Shown here: positions 1 through 9,457 of the stretch, in pieces
Numbering within the stretch: position 1 is the first letter of the stretch
Layout: each line of letters starts with the position of its first letter
Origin: Bacillota bacterium
Lineage (GTDB): Bacteria; Bacillota; Clostridia; Lachnospirales; Lachnospiraceae
NCBI GenBank assembly: GCA_023441965.1
Contig: JAEZNB010000038.1
Span: 1 to 64,000, forward strand
Reading direction: 5' to 3'
Length of the DNA: 64,000 bases
Made by a program: the position numbers and the translations under genes
Notes under the pieces: generated by a model
Told to the model about the DNA's origin: nothing
Database searches by the model: none
What the model saw: the letters and a program-made list of their open reading frames with translations, nothing else

Positions 1-78
1 GGTCTTACCATGGTCAACGTGACCGATGGTTCCGATATTACAATGCGGTTTCGTTCTGTTAAATTTAGCCTTAGCCAT
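1..78 (-). CDS. tuf: Elongation factor Tu, N-terminal 26 codons (cut by window edge)
   Basis: The minus strand reads ATG at 78 followed by MAKAKFNRTKPHCNIGTIGH and then VDHGKT, the invariant EF-Tu start running into the GTP-binding P-loop (GHVDHGKT). The gene continues beyond base 1. EF-Tu delivers aminoacyl-tRNA to the ribosome in the cytoplasm. It is the last gene of the rpsL-rpsG-fusA-tuf string, with an AGGAGG-type ribosome-binding site just upstream and its own promoter in the 185-bp spacer after fusA. Confidence 0.97.
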   Translation of the reverse strand, partial: MAKAKFNRTKPHCNIGTIGHVDHGKT

Positions 79-174
79 TTTTACAACGTCCTCCTTTAAA
101 ATAAATGCTTGTAAGCAAATGTTTTCAAAATCCCCGTAGTACAGGGCTTGTTTATATATTGCCTCATATGCCCT

Positions 175-203
175 ATTATATTTCAAGTTAGAAATATTTT
201 CAA
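175..203 (-). promoter_or_regulatory. Probable tuf promoter (TTGAAA-N17-TATAAT)
   Basis: On the minus strand TTGAAA (203-198) is followed after exactly 17 bp by a perfect TATAAT (180-175). It sits in the fusA-tuf spacer, about 95 bases upstream of the tuf start. It would give tuf transcription independent of the str operon promoter, a common arrangement because EF-Tu is needed in excess over EF-G. Confidence 0.75.
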
Positions 204-263
204 GCACAATCAACTGATAACATAACTTTTTTGCTCAGATTTTATCTTTTGCAGTGTAAATTA

Positions 264-2384
264 CTAGTTCTTTCCTTTTGCGGACAGTACCTTCTCCATT
301 ACATTCTTCGGAACCTGCTCATAGGAGTGGAAGAACATGGAATAAGCACCACGTCCCTGGGTCTTGGAACGCAGGGTTGTGGAATATCCGAACATCTCGG
401 ACAAGGGAACATAGCCTCTGATCAGCTTGGTACCGTTAACGTCTTCTGTACCTTCGATACGGCCACGGCGGGAGCTGATATCACCGATAACATCACCCAT
501 ATAATCCTCGGGAACCGTAACCTCAACTCTCATGATAGGCTCTAAGAGTGTTGCTCCGCCCTTCTGCATCGCATCCTTAAATGCCATGGAACCGGCAATC
601 TTAAAGGCCATTTCACTGGAGTCTACCTCATGGTAGGAACCATCAAATACCGTAGCCTTGATACCGAGTACCGGATAACCGCCAAGTACACCGGCCTTTG
701 TAGCCTCTTCGATACCTGCTCCGACAGCCGGGATGTATTCCTTCGGAATCGCACCACCGACAATTTCGGAAACAAACTCGAAGGTCTTCTCAGCATTGGC
801 ATCCATGGGCTCAAAGCGAACCTTACAGTGACCATACTGACCACGTCCACCGGACTGCTTCGCGTACTTGGAATCAACCTCAACGGTCTTGGTAAAGGTC
901 TCCTTATATGCAACCTGAGGTGCACCTACATTGGCCTCTACCTTGTATTCACGGAGAAGTCTGTCAACGATGATTTCCAGATGAAGCTCACCCATACCGG
1001 CAATAATGGTCTGGCCTGTCTCTTCATTGGTATAGGTCTTGAAGGTAGGATCTTCTTCAGCAAGCTTTGCCAAAGCCTCACCCATCTTATCCTGACCGGC
1101 CTTTGTCTTAGGCTCAATTGCAACATTGATAACCGGCTCAGGGAATTCCATGGACTCAAGAACTACAGGGAACTTCTCATCACAGATGGTATCACCTGTG
1201 GTGGTCACCTTCAGACCTACTGCTGCAGCAATATCACCGGAATAAACCTTCTCCAGATCCAATCTCTTATTGGCATGCATCTGCAGGATACGTCCTACGC
1301 GCTCTTTCTTATTCTTTGTAGAGTTCAGAACATAAGAACCGGAGTTTAAGGTTCCGGAGTAAACACGGAAGAACGCCAGCTTTCCTACGAAGGGATCGGC
1401 CATGATCTTGAAGGCCAAAGCTGCGAAAGGCTCCTCATCGGAGGACTTTCTGTGAACCTCATTACCATCCTCATCCACACCCTTGATATCCTCGATATCC
1501 GTCGGTGCAGGCAAGTATTCAAGAACAGCATCCAAAAGCTTCTGTACGCCCTTGTTTCTGTAAGCGGAACCACAGCATACCGGAATGATCTGAACGGCAA
1601 TGGTTGCCTTTCTTAAGGCTACCTTAAGCTCCTCGGTTGTAGGCTCTTCCCCTTCAAGGAACTTCTCGATCAGGTCATCATCGGTCTCACAGATGGATTC
1701 AATCATAGCAGCCCTGTACTCCTCTGCCATATCCTTCATATCATCGGGAATCTCTTTGATGGTGATATCCTCACCCTTATCATCATTGTAGAAGTAAGCC
1801 TTCATCTCGAACAGATCGATGATTCCCTTAAAGGTATCCTCTTTTCCGATCGGTAACTGGATCGGAACCGGATTCTTACCTAATCTGGTTCTGATCATTT
1901 TAACAACATTGAAGAAATCAGCACCGGATATGTCCATCTTATTTACAAATGCCATTCTCGGTACGTTATATTTGTCTGCCTGACGCCATACGGTTTCAGA
2001 CTGCGGCTCAACGCCTCCCTTAGCGCAGAATACACCCACTGCACTATCCAGTACACGTAAGGAACGCTCTACCTCAACGGTAAAGTCAACGTGTCCCGGT
2101 GTATCAATGATGTTGATACGATGGGCCAAAGCTCCGGGAGCTTTCTTGTGTTCTACCTCTAGGGTCCAATGACATGTAGTCGCCGCTGATGTGATTGTGA
2201 TACCTCTTTCCTGCTCCTGTTCCATCCAGTCCATGGTAGCAGTTCCTTCATGAGTATCACCGATTTTGTAGTTAACACCGGTATAATATAGGATACGTTC
2301 GGTAAGTGTTGTCTTACCGGCATCGATATGCGCCATAATACCGATATTTCTAGTCCTCTCTAACGGATATTCTCTTCCTGCCAA
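264..2384 (-). CDS. fusA: Translation elongation factor G
   Basis: A 706-residue protein, the normal EF-G length. EF-G is the GTPase that drives ribosomal translocation and, with RRF, ribosome recycling. The P-loop AHIDAGKT is near residues 18-25, DTPGH near residue 95 and NKMD near residue 150, followed by the EF-G domains II-V, including the domain IV segment with GGRGQYGH. The start codon is TTG, supported by GGAGG eight bases upstream; no in-frame ATG fits better. Third gene of the str operon, 123 bp after rpsG, with a perfect 12-bp stem-loop in that spacer. Confidence 0.98.
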   Translation of the reverse strand: MAGREYPLERTRNIGIMAHIDAGKTTLTERILYYTGVNYKIGDTHEGTATMDWMEQEQERGITITSAATTCHWTLEVEHKKAPGALAHRINIIDTPGHVDFTVEVERSLRVLDSAVGVFCAKGGVEPQSETVWRQADKYNVPRMAFVNKMDISGADFFNVVKMIRTRLGKNPVPIQLPIGKEDTFKGIIDLFEMKAYFYNDDKGEDITIKEIPDDMKDMAEEYRAAMIESICETDDDLIEKFLEGEEPTTEELKVALRKATIAVQIIPVCCGSAYRNKGVQKLLDAVLEYLPAPTDIEDIKGVDEDGNEVHRKSSDEEPFAALAFKIMADPFVGKLAFFRVYSGTLNSGSYVLNSTKNKKERVGRILQMHANKRLDLEKVYSGDIAAAVGLKVTTTGDTICDEKFPVVLESMEFPEPVINVAIEPKTKAGQDKMGEALAKLAEEDPTFKTYTNEETGQTIIAGMGELHLEIIVDRLLREYKVEANVGAPQVAYKETFTKTVEVDSKYAKQSGGRGQYGHCKVRFEPMDANAEKTFEFVSEIVGGAIPKEYIPAVGAGIEEATKAGVLGGYPVLGIKATVFDGSYHEVDSSEMAFKIAGSMAFKDAMQKGGATLLEPIMRVEVTVPEDYMGDVIGDISSRRGRIEGTEDVNGTKLIRGYVPLSEMFGYSTTLRSKTQGRGAYSMFFHSYEQVPKNVMEKVLSAKGKN

Positions 2385-2407
2385 GGATAATTCCTCCTTA
2401 ATTCATG

Positions 2408-2436
2408 ACAAGTGAATACGCTGGGTATTCACTTGT
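2408..2436 (-). repeat. Perfect 12-bp stem-loop between rpsG and fusA
   Basis: ACAAGTGAATAC at 2408-2419 is exactly complementary to GTATTCACTTGT at 2425-2436, with a 5-base loop. No U-run follows it on the minus strand, so it is not a standard terminator. It ends about 25 bases before the fusA start and may be a processing or translation-control element in the str mRNA. Confidence 0.7.
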
Positions 2437-2507
2437 ATTTTGACATAAATACTTCTGCAAATCTGATGTTAATCAAGAATTAAAGAAGAAAATGCCATGA
2501 TAATTTG

Positions 2508-2978
2508 TTACCACCTATAATGAGCAAATGCCTTATTCGCGTCTGCCATCTTATGCATATCTTCTTTTCTCTTTACTGACGCACCAGTATTGTTTGCAGC
2601 ATCCATAATTTCATTCGCAAGCTTATCCTGCATGGTCTTATCCCCTCTTTTACGGGAGAACATGGTAATCCAGCGTAACGCCAGCGTCTGTCTTCTTTCA
2701 GGTCTGACTTCGATCGGAACCTGGTAGGTTGCACCACCGATACGTCTTGCTTTTACTTCCAGCACGGGCATGATATTGTTCATAGCCTCTTCAAAAACCT
2801 CAAGAGGATTCTTGCCGGTCTTCGCTGCAATCTTATCAAAAGCACCGTAAACGATCTTCTGGGCAGTACCCTTCTTACCGTCTAACATAATGTTATTGAT
2901 GAGCTTTGTTACAACCTTATTGTTGTATAACGGATCTGCCAATACATCTCTTTTTTGTATATGTCCTTTTCTTGGCAC
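2508..2978 (-). CDS. rpsG: 30S ribosomal protein S7
   Basis: A 156-residue protein beginning MPRKGHIQKRDVLADP and ending FAHYRW, the conserved bacterial S7 ends, at normal family length. S7 nucleates assembly of the 3' domain of 16S rRNA and contacts E-site tRNA. The start codon is GTG, placed by GGAGGGA about eight bases upstream. It lies 221 bp after rpsL, a long spacer for this operon; that spacer holds a small inverted repeat (3006-3020) and could carry S7 autoregulation, which cannot be shown here. Confidence 0.98.
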   Translation of the reverse strand: MPRKGHIQKRDVLADPLYNNKVVTKLINNIMLDGKKGTAQKIVYGAFDKIAAKTGKNPLEVFEEAMNNIMPVLEVKARRIGGATYQVPIEVRPERRQTLALRWITMFSRKRGDKTMQDKLANEIMDAANNTGASVKRKEDMHKMADANKAFAHYRW

Positions 2979-3199
2979 GTTTCTTCCCTCCTTAACGATA
3001 CTTAACGAAAACAGATTTCGTCAGTCAATTAATTCCTCGGTACTCACATGCATGAAAACCCTCGCAGGTCTTCAGCTGATTGTGTTCGTGCTCAGATAAC
3101 TTCGTTTTCCATAAGCCAAACTGTAACCACAGAAATACAATTCAAGCGGAAATAAAAAATTAATCCGGCACTTAACTTATGACTTACCTGGCAATTATA

Positions 3200-3622
3200 T
3201 TATTTCTTTGCATCCTTAGGTCTCTTTGCACCATACTTGGAGCGTGCCTGTCTTCTCTTAGCAACGCCTGCTGTATCAAGAGTACCTCTGACAATGTGGT
3301 ATCTGGTACCGGGTAAATCCTTAACCCTGCCACCTCTGATCAGAACAACGCTATGCTCCTGAAGGTTGTGGCCTTCGCCGGGAATGTAGCTTGTTACTTC
3401 AATACCATTGGAAAGACGAACTCTGGCAATCTTACGGAGCGCGGAGTTAGGCTTCTTCGGTGTAGCAGTTCTTACTGCTGTACAAACGCCTCTCTTCTGC
3501 GGTGAGGAAACATCCGTAGTTCTCTTACTGAGTGAGTTAAATCCCTTCTGCAGAGCAGGTGATGTGGACTTATACTCTACTGTCTTTCTGCCTTTTCTAA
3601 CAAGTTGGTTAAATGTGGGCAT
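3200..3622 (-). CDS. rpsL: 30S ribosomal protein S12
   Basis: A 140-residue protein with the universal MPTFNQLVRKGR start and the decoding-centre loop containing TPKKPNSALRK, the region where streptomycin-resistance substitutions occur; the lysine is wild type. S12 forms part of the 30S decoding site. It is the first gene of the str operon, preceded by an AGGAGGTG ribosome-binding site and, about 135 bases upstream, by a consensus sigma-A promoter. Confidence 0.98.
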   Translation of the reverse strand: MPTFNQLVRKGRKTVEYKSTSPALQKGFNSLSKRTTDVSSPQKRGVCTAVRTATPKKPNSALRKIARVRLSNGIEVTSYIPGEGHNLQEHSVVLIRGGRVKDLPGTRYHIVRGTLDTAGVAKRRQARSKYGAKRPKDAKK

Positions 3623-3758
3623 TAATTTTTCACCTCCTGAAAATTTGGATAAAGCGATACATTTTCTGTGGTTTTAAACAGCGCACTTGGATACTATATA
3701 AGCATCAGCAAAATGTGCATAAAAAATACATAGCATGCAGAAATTTGCACGCTAAATG

Positions 3759-3787
3759 ATTATACTTTTTTCATAGCGAAATGTCAA
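3759..3787 (-). promoter_or_regulatory. str operon promoter, full consensus
   Basis: On the minus strand TTGACA (3787-3782), a 17-bp spacer and TATAAT (3764-3759) give a perfect vegetative sigma-70/sigma-A promoter. Transcription would start near 3752 and give a leader of about 130 bases before rpsL. The leader contains a short hairpin, GCGTGCA paired with TGCATGC. Confidence 0.88.
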
Positions 3788-3910
3788 GGACTATTTTAAT
3801 GCTTCGGAAGCAAAATAAAAAACCGGAGAACCGTATGGCAGGCAGGAACACAAAATCCATCCCCGCCGGCCCCGGATCCGGCCTAAATTATCCGGAATAT
3901 CTACGACTCA

Positions 3911-6220
3911 TTACAAGCTGTTGATCAGGAAGATCTCCTCAATATCTCTCTCCGGAATCGGTCTGCCGAAGTAATAGCCCTGTATCTCATCGCAGCCCAT
4001 TTCCTTCAGTCTTTCGTACTGATCCTTCAGCTCCACACCCTCCGCTATCACCCTAAGTCCTCTGGTCTTGGCTACCGAAACCAAGGATTTTACCAGCTGA
4101 TAATCGAAGCTGTCCTCATGAATTTTACCGATCAGTTCTCTCGCGATCTTAATCCTGTCCATAGATAGCTTTCTTAAATAGGATAGGGTTGAGTAACCGG
4201 TGCCAAAGTCATCGATGGAGATACTGACTCCAAGCTCTCTGATCCGATTCAGCATCTTTGCAATCATCTTATTCTCCTGCAGCTGGAGCGTCTCGGTAAT
4301 CTCAATATCAATCCATTCCGGCTGCAGCTTCAGACTGGCAATTTCCTCTTTCAGCTGCATCAGGAACTGATCCGTCTCCAGCTGTTTGATGGAAACATTG
4401 ATGCCCATGGTAAATTTCCGGTCACTTCCGTGATTCCAAATGGCCAGCTGGTCCAAAGCCTTATGAAGTACCCAGGCACCCAGTGGAACAATCAATCCGG
4501 TCTCCTCTGCCACCGAGATAAATTCACCGGGAAGGATATACTCCCCTGATGGTGTGTTCCAACGAAGTAAGGCCTCAAAACCAAAAACCTGTTTACTGCT
4601 TACATCCACCTGTGGCTGATAATACAGCATGAACTCCTGATCAAACACCGCTCTTTTCAGCATCAGCTCGATGGAATTTCTGCGGAACATCACTTCACTC
4701 AGCTTGGAATCATAGGCCTTAGTCATATTAAAGCCAAACTGCTTAGCCTGAGTCCTGGCGGCATCCGCATGCATGATCAGCTCCTCCTGACTATGGGCGT
4801 CATAAGGATAGATGGAGATTCCGATGTTGACCGTGATTCTGATACGGGTCTCATCCATCTCATACATATCACTGCATAGCCGGATCGCCTCCTGGGCTAT
4901 GTCATAACCATGGTGGTAGTTGTTCTTTCCATGAACCGCCACGATGAAAATATCCCTTCCGTAGGAAGCCAAAACCGAAGTCCCCTCGATGCCCTTCAGC
5001 TCCCGCAGTCTCTCTCCTACCTGGCGAAGCAGCTGATCACTGGTGTTATAACCAAACATGGTCAGGATCATCTTAAATTTATTGATATCGATATAGAGAA
5101 GCAGGATTGTTTCCTCTGACTCCAGCTTCCCTATACTGTCCTCCAGGAAATCAGTAAGATACTTCCTATTATACAGGCCTGTAATTTCATCTCTGTGGAG
5201 CATCCGCTCCAATTCATTATTTTTTCTCTGAAGCTCCTGCGTCCTCTCATTCACCAGCTTCTCCAGATGATCGTTCTCTTTCTTCAGGATATCTTCCTTA
5301 TATAGATCGCTTTGAATATAATAGGATAGTACATAGTATATGGTCAGCACTGTCATCAAAAGAAGTAGCTGGTAGGGCCGGAAGCCCTTAAACATAAGCA
5401 GTATAAGGGGAGCACCTATAAGGACGACTCCGTTGATTTTGCGCCTGATCGGATAGTCCGGTACCGCTTCTGCTTCTATCCTGTCCCTACTCCTTTCCAG
5501 AAGAGTCCCTCCGATTGCGATCAGAAGGAAAGAGGAATAATAAAGGACATCCACAAAGGAATGAGGTCTATACTCACCTTGAAAATATCGATAAAAATAA
5601 AAGAGATCCGTGACTGCATACAGAAAGGCTCCTGACGTAGTGAAACGGAGGAATAAAGGTACCCGTTCCCTGAATACGGAGATGTACCAGATTGCTACCC
5701 ATACAATAATGATAAAGTCAGCAATCACAGACGCAGTGGATACCCAGTCCGCTTGAACATCCAGGAGCTTCCGAAGATCCTCTTCCAATACAATCGTCCA
5801 GATGAGGAACATGGTACAGAAGGAAATCACCAGCGTGTCCAAAAGCGTCTGGACCATACTCCATTTTCGGAAGACTCCGAAGCCGATAATGGTGAAGGCG
5901 ATCGAAAAGAAGAGGTTCGTCAGGGCATAGCTGTATTCCAAGAAACCAAGCTCAAGCGGGTTTACTTGATAGAATACATCCGCCACGGTCCACACAATGT
6001 CAGATAAGGCCCACAGGAAGATACCAAGACTTAAGGAGAGGCCGAAAAGCCACCGAGATCCACTCCCGCTCTTCATAACAAAGCATTGGAAGCAAATAAG
6101 AAAAACAGCCGTAGAAAAGAAAGGTGCAGTCATATTCCCTAACAAATCCGAGCCTGTGATTGCAGCTATCAGGTAAAACAAAAACAGTATTATCACCGCT
6201 GAAGACCGAAGCAGCTTCAT
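3911..6220 (-). CDS. Membrane-anchored GGDEF/EAL cyclic-di-GMP protein
   Basis: 769 residues. The first ~310 contain about nine hydrophobic segments, followed by a coiled-coil-like linker (about 320-345), a GGDEF domain (about 350-490) and an EAL domain (about 510-765). The GGDEF signature is degenerate, reading SYGRDIF, so cyclase activity is doubtful. The EAL domain keeps EALLRW, the Asn of INVS, the Glu of EITE, DDFGTGYS and AEGVE, but the usual KID triplet reads KIA. Known family role: hydrolysis of c-di-GMP by EAL, with a degenerate GGDEF often acting as a GTP sensor. Most likely a membrane c-di-GMP phosphodiesterase. Single gene, divergent from the WYL regulator. Confidence 0.9.
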   Translation of the reverse strand: MKLLRSSAVIILFLFYLIAAITGSDLLGNMTAPFFSTAVFLICFQCFVMKSGSGSRWLFGLSLSLGIFLWALSDIVWTVADVFYQVNPLELGFLEYSYALTNLFFSIAFTIIGFGVFRKWSMVQTLLDTLVISFCTMFLIWTIVLEEDLRKLLDVQADWVSTASVIADFIIIVWVAIWYISVFRERVPLFLRFTTSGAFLYAVTDLFYFYRYFQGEYRPHSFVDVLYYSSFLLIAIGGTLLERSRDRIEAEAVPDYPIRRKINGVVLIGAPLILLMFKGFRPYQLLLLMTVLTIYYVLSYYIQSDLYKEDILKKENDHLEKLVNERTQELQRKNNELERMLHRDEITGLYNRKYLTDFLEDSIGKLESEETILLLYIDINKFKMILTMFGYNTSDQLLRQVGERLRELKGIEGTSVLASYGRDIFIVAVHGKNNYHHGYDIAQEAIRLCSDMYEMDETRIRITVNIGISIYPYDAHSQEELIMHADAARTQAKQFGFNMTKAYDSKLSEVMFRRNSIELMLKRAVFDQEFMLYYQPQVDVSSKQVFGFEALLRWNTPSGEYILPGEFISVAEETGLIVPLGAWVLHKALDQLAIWNHGSDRKFTMGINVSIKQLETDQFLMQLKEEIASLKLQPEWIDIEITETLQLQENKMIAKMLNRIRELGVSISIDDFGTGYSTLSYLRKLSMDRIKIARELIGKIHEDSFDYQLVKSLVSVAKTRGLRVIAEGVELKDQYERLKEMGCDEIQGYYFGRPIPERDIEEIFLINSL

Positions 6221-6471
6221 AGCCCACCATCCCGTCTTTTCTGTGACCTAAGACATATTAATATATATCGACACAATTATACCATTTTCGGCACTATAAT
6301 CATAGCCCTATAATGCGCTTTTTTCTTCCTTATACCCTGATACCCATAGTTCAATATGCCCATATTCCTTGATTCCCTAAGATCCATATAGTAAGATAGA
6401 AGAACAAGTATGTATTCCGATCCCTATGCCGGATGTATAGGATCAGTATGGAAGGATGAGGAGGAGACCCC

Positions 6472-7452
6472 ATGAAGGATATGGCACAGACAGAAAGGCA
6501 GATTTTTATTCTGCTGTTACTTTCTGAGAATAAACGTGGCTATACCATCAATGACATTCATGATTCTCTGGAGAAGTGGAATGTAATCGTCGATAAAAAG
6601 ACCATTATGCGGGATATAGACAGCTTATCCGGTATCTGTTTTATTTCCGAGGAAGAGAGAAACGGCAAAACCTATTATACCGCAGATAAGTTCCGCTTGC
6701 GTGACATCACCTTCACCTCGCCGGAGCTGATCTCCCTTGCCTTCCTCCTGGAGCTGTTGAAGCCCTACCAATACATGACCATGGGAAGGACCTCAAGAGA
6801 GCTGATCCATAAGCTGCTCGATAACACGACCAACCTGAATCGTGAATTTATTCGCCATTTTACCGGCCTGGTGACCGTCAACAGCAATGACTATATCAGT
6901 GATGATATCAATCCCGAGATCGAGGAACGGCTTCAGGATGCCATCCGTAACAAATGGAAGGTAAGAATCATCTACCACAGCTTTGGCAGTGATGAGGATA
7001 CCATCCGAGTCATTCATCCCTACGAGCTCTCCATTAACGATGGTGCCTTAAGTGTTGTGGGCTACTGTGAGCTGCGGGGTGAGCTGAGGGATTTCCGGGT
7101 CTCCAGAATTCGCGCTCTTACCTTATTAGAGCAGACCTTTACCGTACCGGAGGAATATTATCAGAAGAAGCCGCGGCAAAAATTTATCCACCTGTCCGGC
7201 TCCGTCATCGAACAGATCATCATCTCCTTTGATAAGAATACGGCTAAATATATCACAGAGTATGAGGCAGACCGGGCCGATGAGATCATAAGCACCGGGG
7301 AGGGAATCACCTTCATCCGGAATACTGCCGTGACAGAAGAACTGATCCGCTGGATCCTGCAGTTCGGTCAGGGGGCTAAGGTGCTAAACCCGGCTCATCT
7401 GAAGGAAAGGGTGAAGCAGGAGCTGATGAACAGCCTCAAGCAATATGACTAA
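6472..7452 (+). CDS. WYL-domain transcriptional regulator (DeoR/HTH_11 type)
   Basis: 326 residues: an N-terminal winged helix-turn-helix (about 5-65, with a DKKTIMRDIDSL recognition region) and a WYL domain (about 145-220), with a C-terminal extension typical of WYL regulators. WYL domains bind nucleic-acid or nucleotide ligands and convert the protein between repressor and activator states. GAGGAGG lies just before the ATG. It is divergent from the GGDEF/EAL gene across a 251-bp spacer, which may mean control of that gene, but no operator is evident. No specific target can be assigned. Confidence 0.88.
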   Translation: MKDMAQTERQIFILLLLSENKRGYTINDIHDSLEKWNVIVDKKTIMRDIDSLSGICFISEEERNGKTYYTADKFRLRDITFTSPELISLAFLLELLKPYQYMTMGRTSRELIHKLLDNTTNLNREFIRHFTGLVTVNSNDYISDDINPEIEERLQDAIRNKWKVRIIYHSFGSDEDTIRVIHPYELSINDGALSVVGYCELRGELRDFRVSRIRALTLLEQTFTVPEEYYQKKPRQKFIHLSGSVIEQIIISFDKNTAKYITEYEADRADEIISTGEGITFIRNTAVTEELIRWILQFGQGAKVLNPAHLKERVKQELMNSLKQYD

Positions 7453-7544
7453 GTACTTCTGCCCCGGCAGACAGAAGCTCCGATCAAGCTTCATAAATTA
7501 CAGGCATTATTTAGCATGATTTGAAAATTATTTATAAAAAATGG

Positions 7545-7573
7545 TTGACTTTTTAACATAAAGTGGATACACT
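7545..7573 (+). promoter_or_regulatory. Promoter of the T-box/trpB transcript
   Basis: TTGACT (7545-7550), a 17-bp spacer and TACACT (7568-7573) form a good sigma-A promoter. It lies about 18 bases upstream of the first stem I bases of the T-box leader. Confidence 0.75.
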
Positions 7574-7590
7574 ATATAACAAGCAAAACC

Positions 7591-7864
7591 GTTGAGTAAG
7601 AATAGTAGGTATGGCGATTTATTACCAGAGAGCTGCGAAGGGTGAGAAGCAGCAATAATAGCTATATTGAATGGACTTACGAGGGCAGGAAGAAAAGCAG
7701 GATTGATGCCGAGTAATGCCTGACGGAATCTCCATCCGTTAACAAGGGAGCATATATGATCGTATATGGAACGAGTGGATGCATCGCATCAAACCGGGTG
7801 GTACCGCAGAAGTTGATATTCAAGGCTTTTGTCCCAGTAAAGAACTGAGACAGGAGCTTTTTTT
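7591..7864 (+). promoter_or_regulatory. T-box riboswitch (tRNA-Trp sensing) with terminator
   Basis: The leader contains the T-box sequence GGGTGGTACCGCAG at 7796-7809. A stem I is closed by GTAAG (7596-7600) with CTTAC (7676-7680). Stem I carries an AGAGAGC segment and a GGTGAGA distal loop, and GAATGGACTTAC places TGG (7672-7674) at the specifier position, i.e. tryptophan. An intrinsic terminator follows: GCTTTTGTCCCAGT (7825-7838) pairs with 7844-7857 using G-U wobbles, then seven T. Uncharged tRNA-Trp would stabilise the antiterminator and switch on the downstream gene. The remaining ~135 bases to the start codon show nothing further. Confidence 0.93.
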
Positions 7865-7998
7865 ATGCACATAATGCCGCGCTGCAGCATTTCGTGCAGG
7901 AACAGGGAAGAGCTTACCGGGTTTTGCTTTTTCCCAAGATACATAAAGGTGGCCCATGACCGGCCAATCACTACGGTGAATATGAAAGGAGAAGAGTT

Positions 7999-9378
7999 AT
8001 GTCAAAGAAAATCCCACACAGACTTTATCTGACCGAGGATCAGATGCCGAAGCAATGGTATAATCTCAGAGCAGATATGAAGGAGCAGCCCGCTCCCCTG
8101 CTTAATCCGGGTACGTTACAGCCGGTGAAGGTTGAGGAGCTTTATCCGGTATTCTGTGAGAAGCTTGCCGCACAGGAGCTGGACAGCACGAATCGTTACA
8201 TTGATATTCCCGAGGAGGTACAGGACTTTTACAAGATGTACCGTCCGTCGCCTTTGATTCGTGCCTACCATCTGGAGAAGGCTCTGGATACACCGGCAAA
8301 GATCTACTTCAAGTTCGAGGGTAATAATACCTCCGGAAGCCATAAGCTGAATTCCGCCATTGCACAGGCATATTATGCCAAGGAGCAGGGTCTTAAGGGT
8401 CTGACCACGGAAACCGGAGCAGGCCAATGGGGAACCGCTCTGTCCGAAGCATGCTCCTACTATAATCTCCCGCTTACGGTTTATATGGTAAAGGTTTCCT
8501 ATGAGCAGAAGCCCTTCCGTAAATCCGTAATGCAGACCTTCGGAGCAGAGATTATTCCGAGTCCCAGCACCGCTACCAATGCAGGACGCATGATCCTCGA
8601 GCAGAATCCGACCACCGGAGGCAGCTTAGGCTGTGCGATATCCGAAGCAGTCGAGCATGCAGTGACCACCGAGGGCTATCGTTATGTTCTGGGCTCCGTG
8701 CTGAATCAGGTTCTGCTTCATCAGTCCATCATCGGTCTGGAGACGAAGCAGGCTATGGAAATGCTTGACGAATATCCGGATATCGTGATCGGCTGTGCCG
8801 GAGGCGGCTCCAATTTAGGTGGTCTGATTGCACCCTTTATGCAGGATAAGCTGACAGGCAAAGCCAATCCCAGAATCATTGCTGTTGAGCCGGCTTCCTG
8901 CCCGTCCTTCACCCGGGGCAGATATGTATATGACTTCTGCGATACCGGTAAGGTTACCCCTCTGGCGAAGATGTATACCCTGGGCAGCAGCTTTATTCCT
9001 TCTGCAAACCATGCGGGAGGACTTCGTTATCATGGAATGGCTCCGATTCTCTCCAAGCTCTATCATGATGGTTATATGGAGGCAGTTGCTGTGGAGCAGA
9101 CCAAGGTCTTTGAAGCAGCCGTCTTCTTTGCGAAGCAGGAAACCATCCTTCCGGCACCGGAATCTGCCCATGCCATCCGTACAGCAATCGACGAAGCACT
9201 GAAATGTAAAGAAACCGGTGAAGCCAAGACCATCCTCTTCGGTCTGACCGGTACCGGCTACTTTGATATGACTGCTTACAATGCTTACTTAAACGGCACC
9301 ATGTCAGATTATATTCCTACAGATGAGGACCTTCAGAAGGGCTTTGATCAGCTTCCTCAGGTTCCCGAGAATCTATAA
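7999..9378 (+). CDS. trpB: Tryptophan synthase beta chain, TrpB2 type
   Basis: 459 residues, longer than the ~400 of TrpB1, with the extended N-terminus typical of TrpB2. The PLP lysine is K116 in GSHKLNSA, and a glycine-rich phosphate-binding loop follows near residue 260 (GCAGGGSN). It condenses indole with serine or a serine-derived substrate to give tryptophan. AAAGGAG precedes the ATG. No trpA or other trp genes are adjacent, so it probably works as a stand-alone indole-salvage enzyme. It is the only gene behind the Trp T-box and is followed by a strong terminator, making it a monocistronic Trp-starvation gene. Confidence 0.94.
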   Translation: MSKKIPHRLYLTEDQMPKQWYNLRADMKEQPAPLLNPGTLQPVKVEELYPVFCEKLAAQELDSTNRYIDIPEEVQDFYKMYRPSPLIRAYHLEKALDTPAKIYFKFEGNNTSGSHKLNSAIAQAYYAKEQGLKGLTTETGAGQWGTALSEACSYYNLPLTVYMVKVSYEQKPFRKSVMQTFGAEIIPSPSTATNAGRMILEQNPTTGGSLGCAISEAVEHAVTTEGYRYVLGSVLNQVLLHQSIIGLETKQAMEMLDEYPDIVIGCAGGGSNLGGLIAPFMQDKLTGKANPRIIAVEPASCPSFTRGRYVYDFCDTGKVTPLAKMYTLGSSFIPSANHAGGLRYHGMAPILSKLYHDGYMEAVAVEQTKVFEAAVFFAKQETILPAPESAHAIRTAIDEALKCKETGEAKTILFGLTGTGYFDMTAYNAYLNGTMSDYIPTDEDLQKGFDQLPQVPENL

Positions 9379-9409
9379 ATCTTGCCAAAACACTTGCCCT
9401 AAATAAATC

Positions 9410-9437
9410 GGGAGCGGTTTCAACCGCTCCCCTTTTT
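9410..9437 (+). terminator. Intrinsic terminator after trpB
   Basis: GGGAGCGGTT (9410-9419) pairs perfectly with AACCGCTCCC (9422-9431) and is followed by CTTTTT. It ends the T-box/trpB unit and may also serve the converging MFS gene. Confidence 0.9.
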
Positions 9438-9457
9438 GTGCTTTCATTGAATTTAAT

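Noticed and set aside
7789..7971. 60-codon minus-strand frame in the trpB leader
   Set aside because: It is antisense to the T-box and terminator, whose structure fully explains the sequence.
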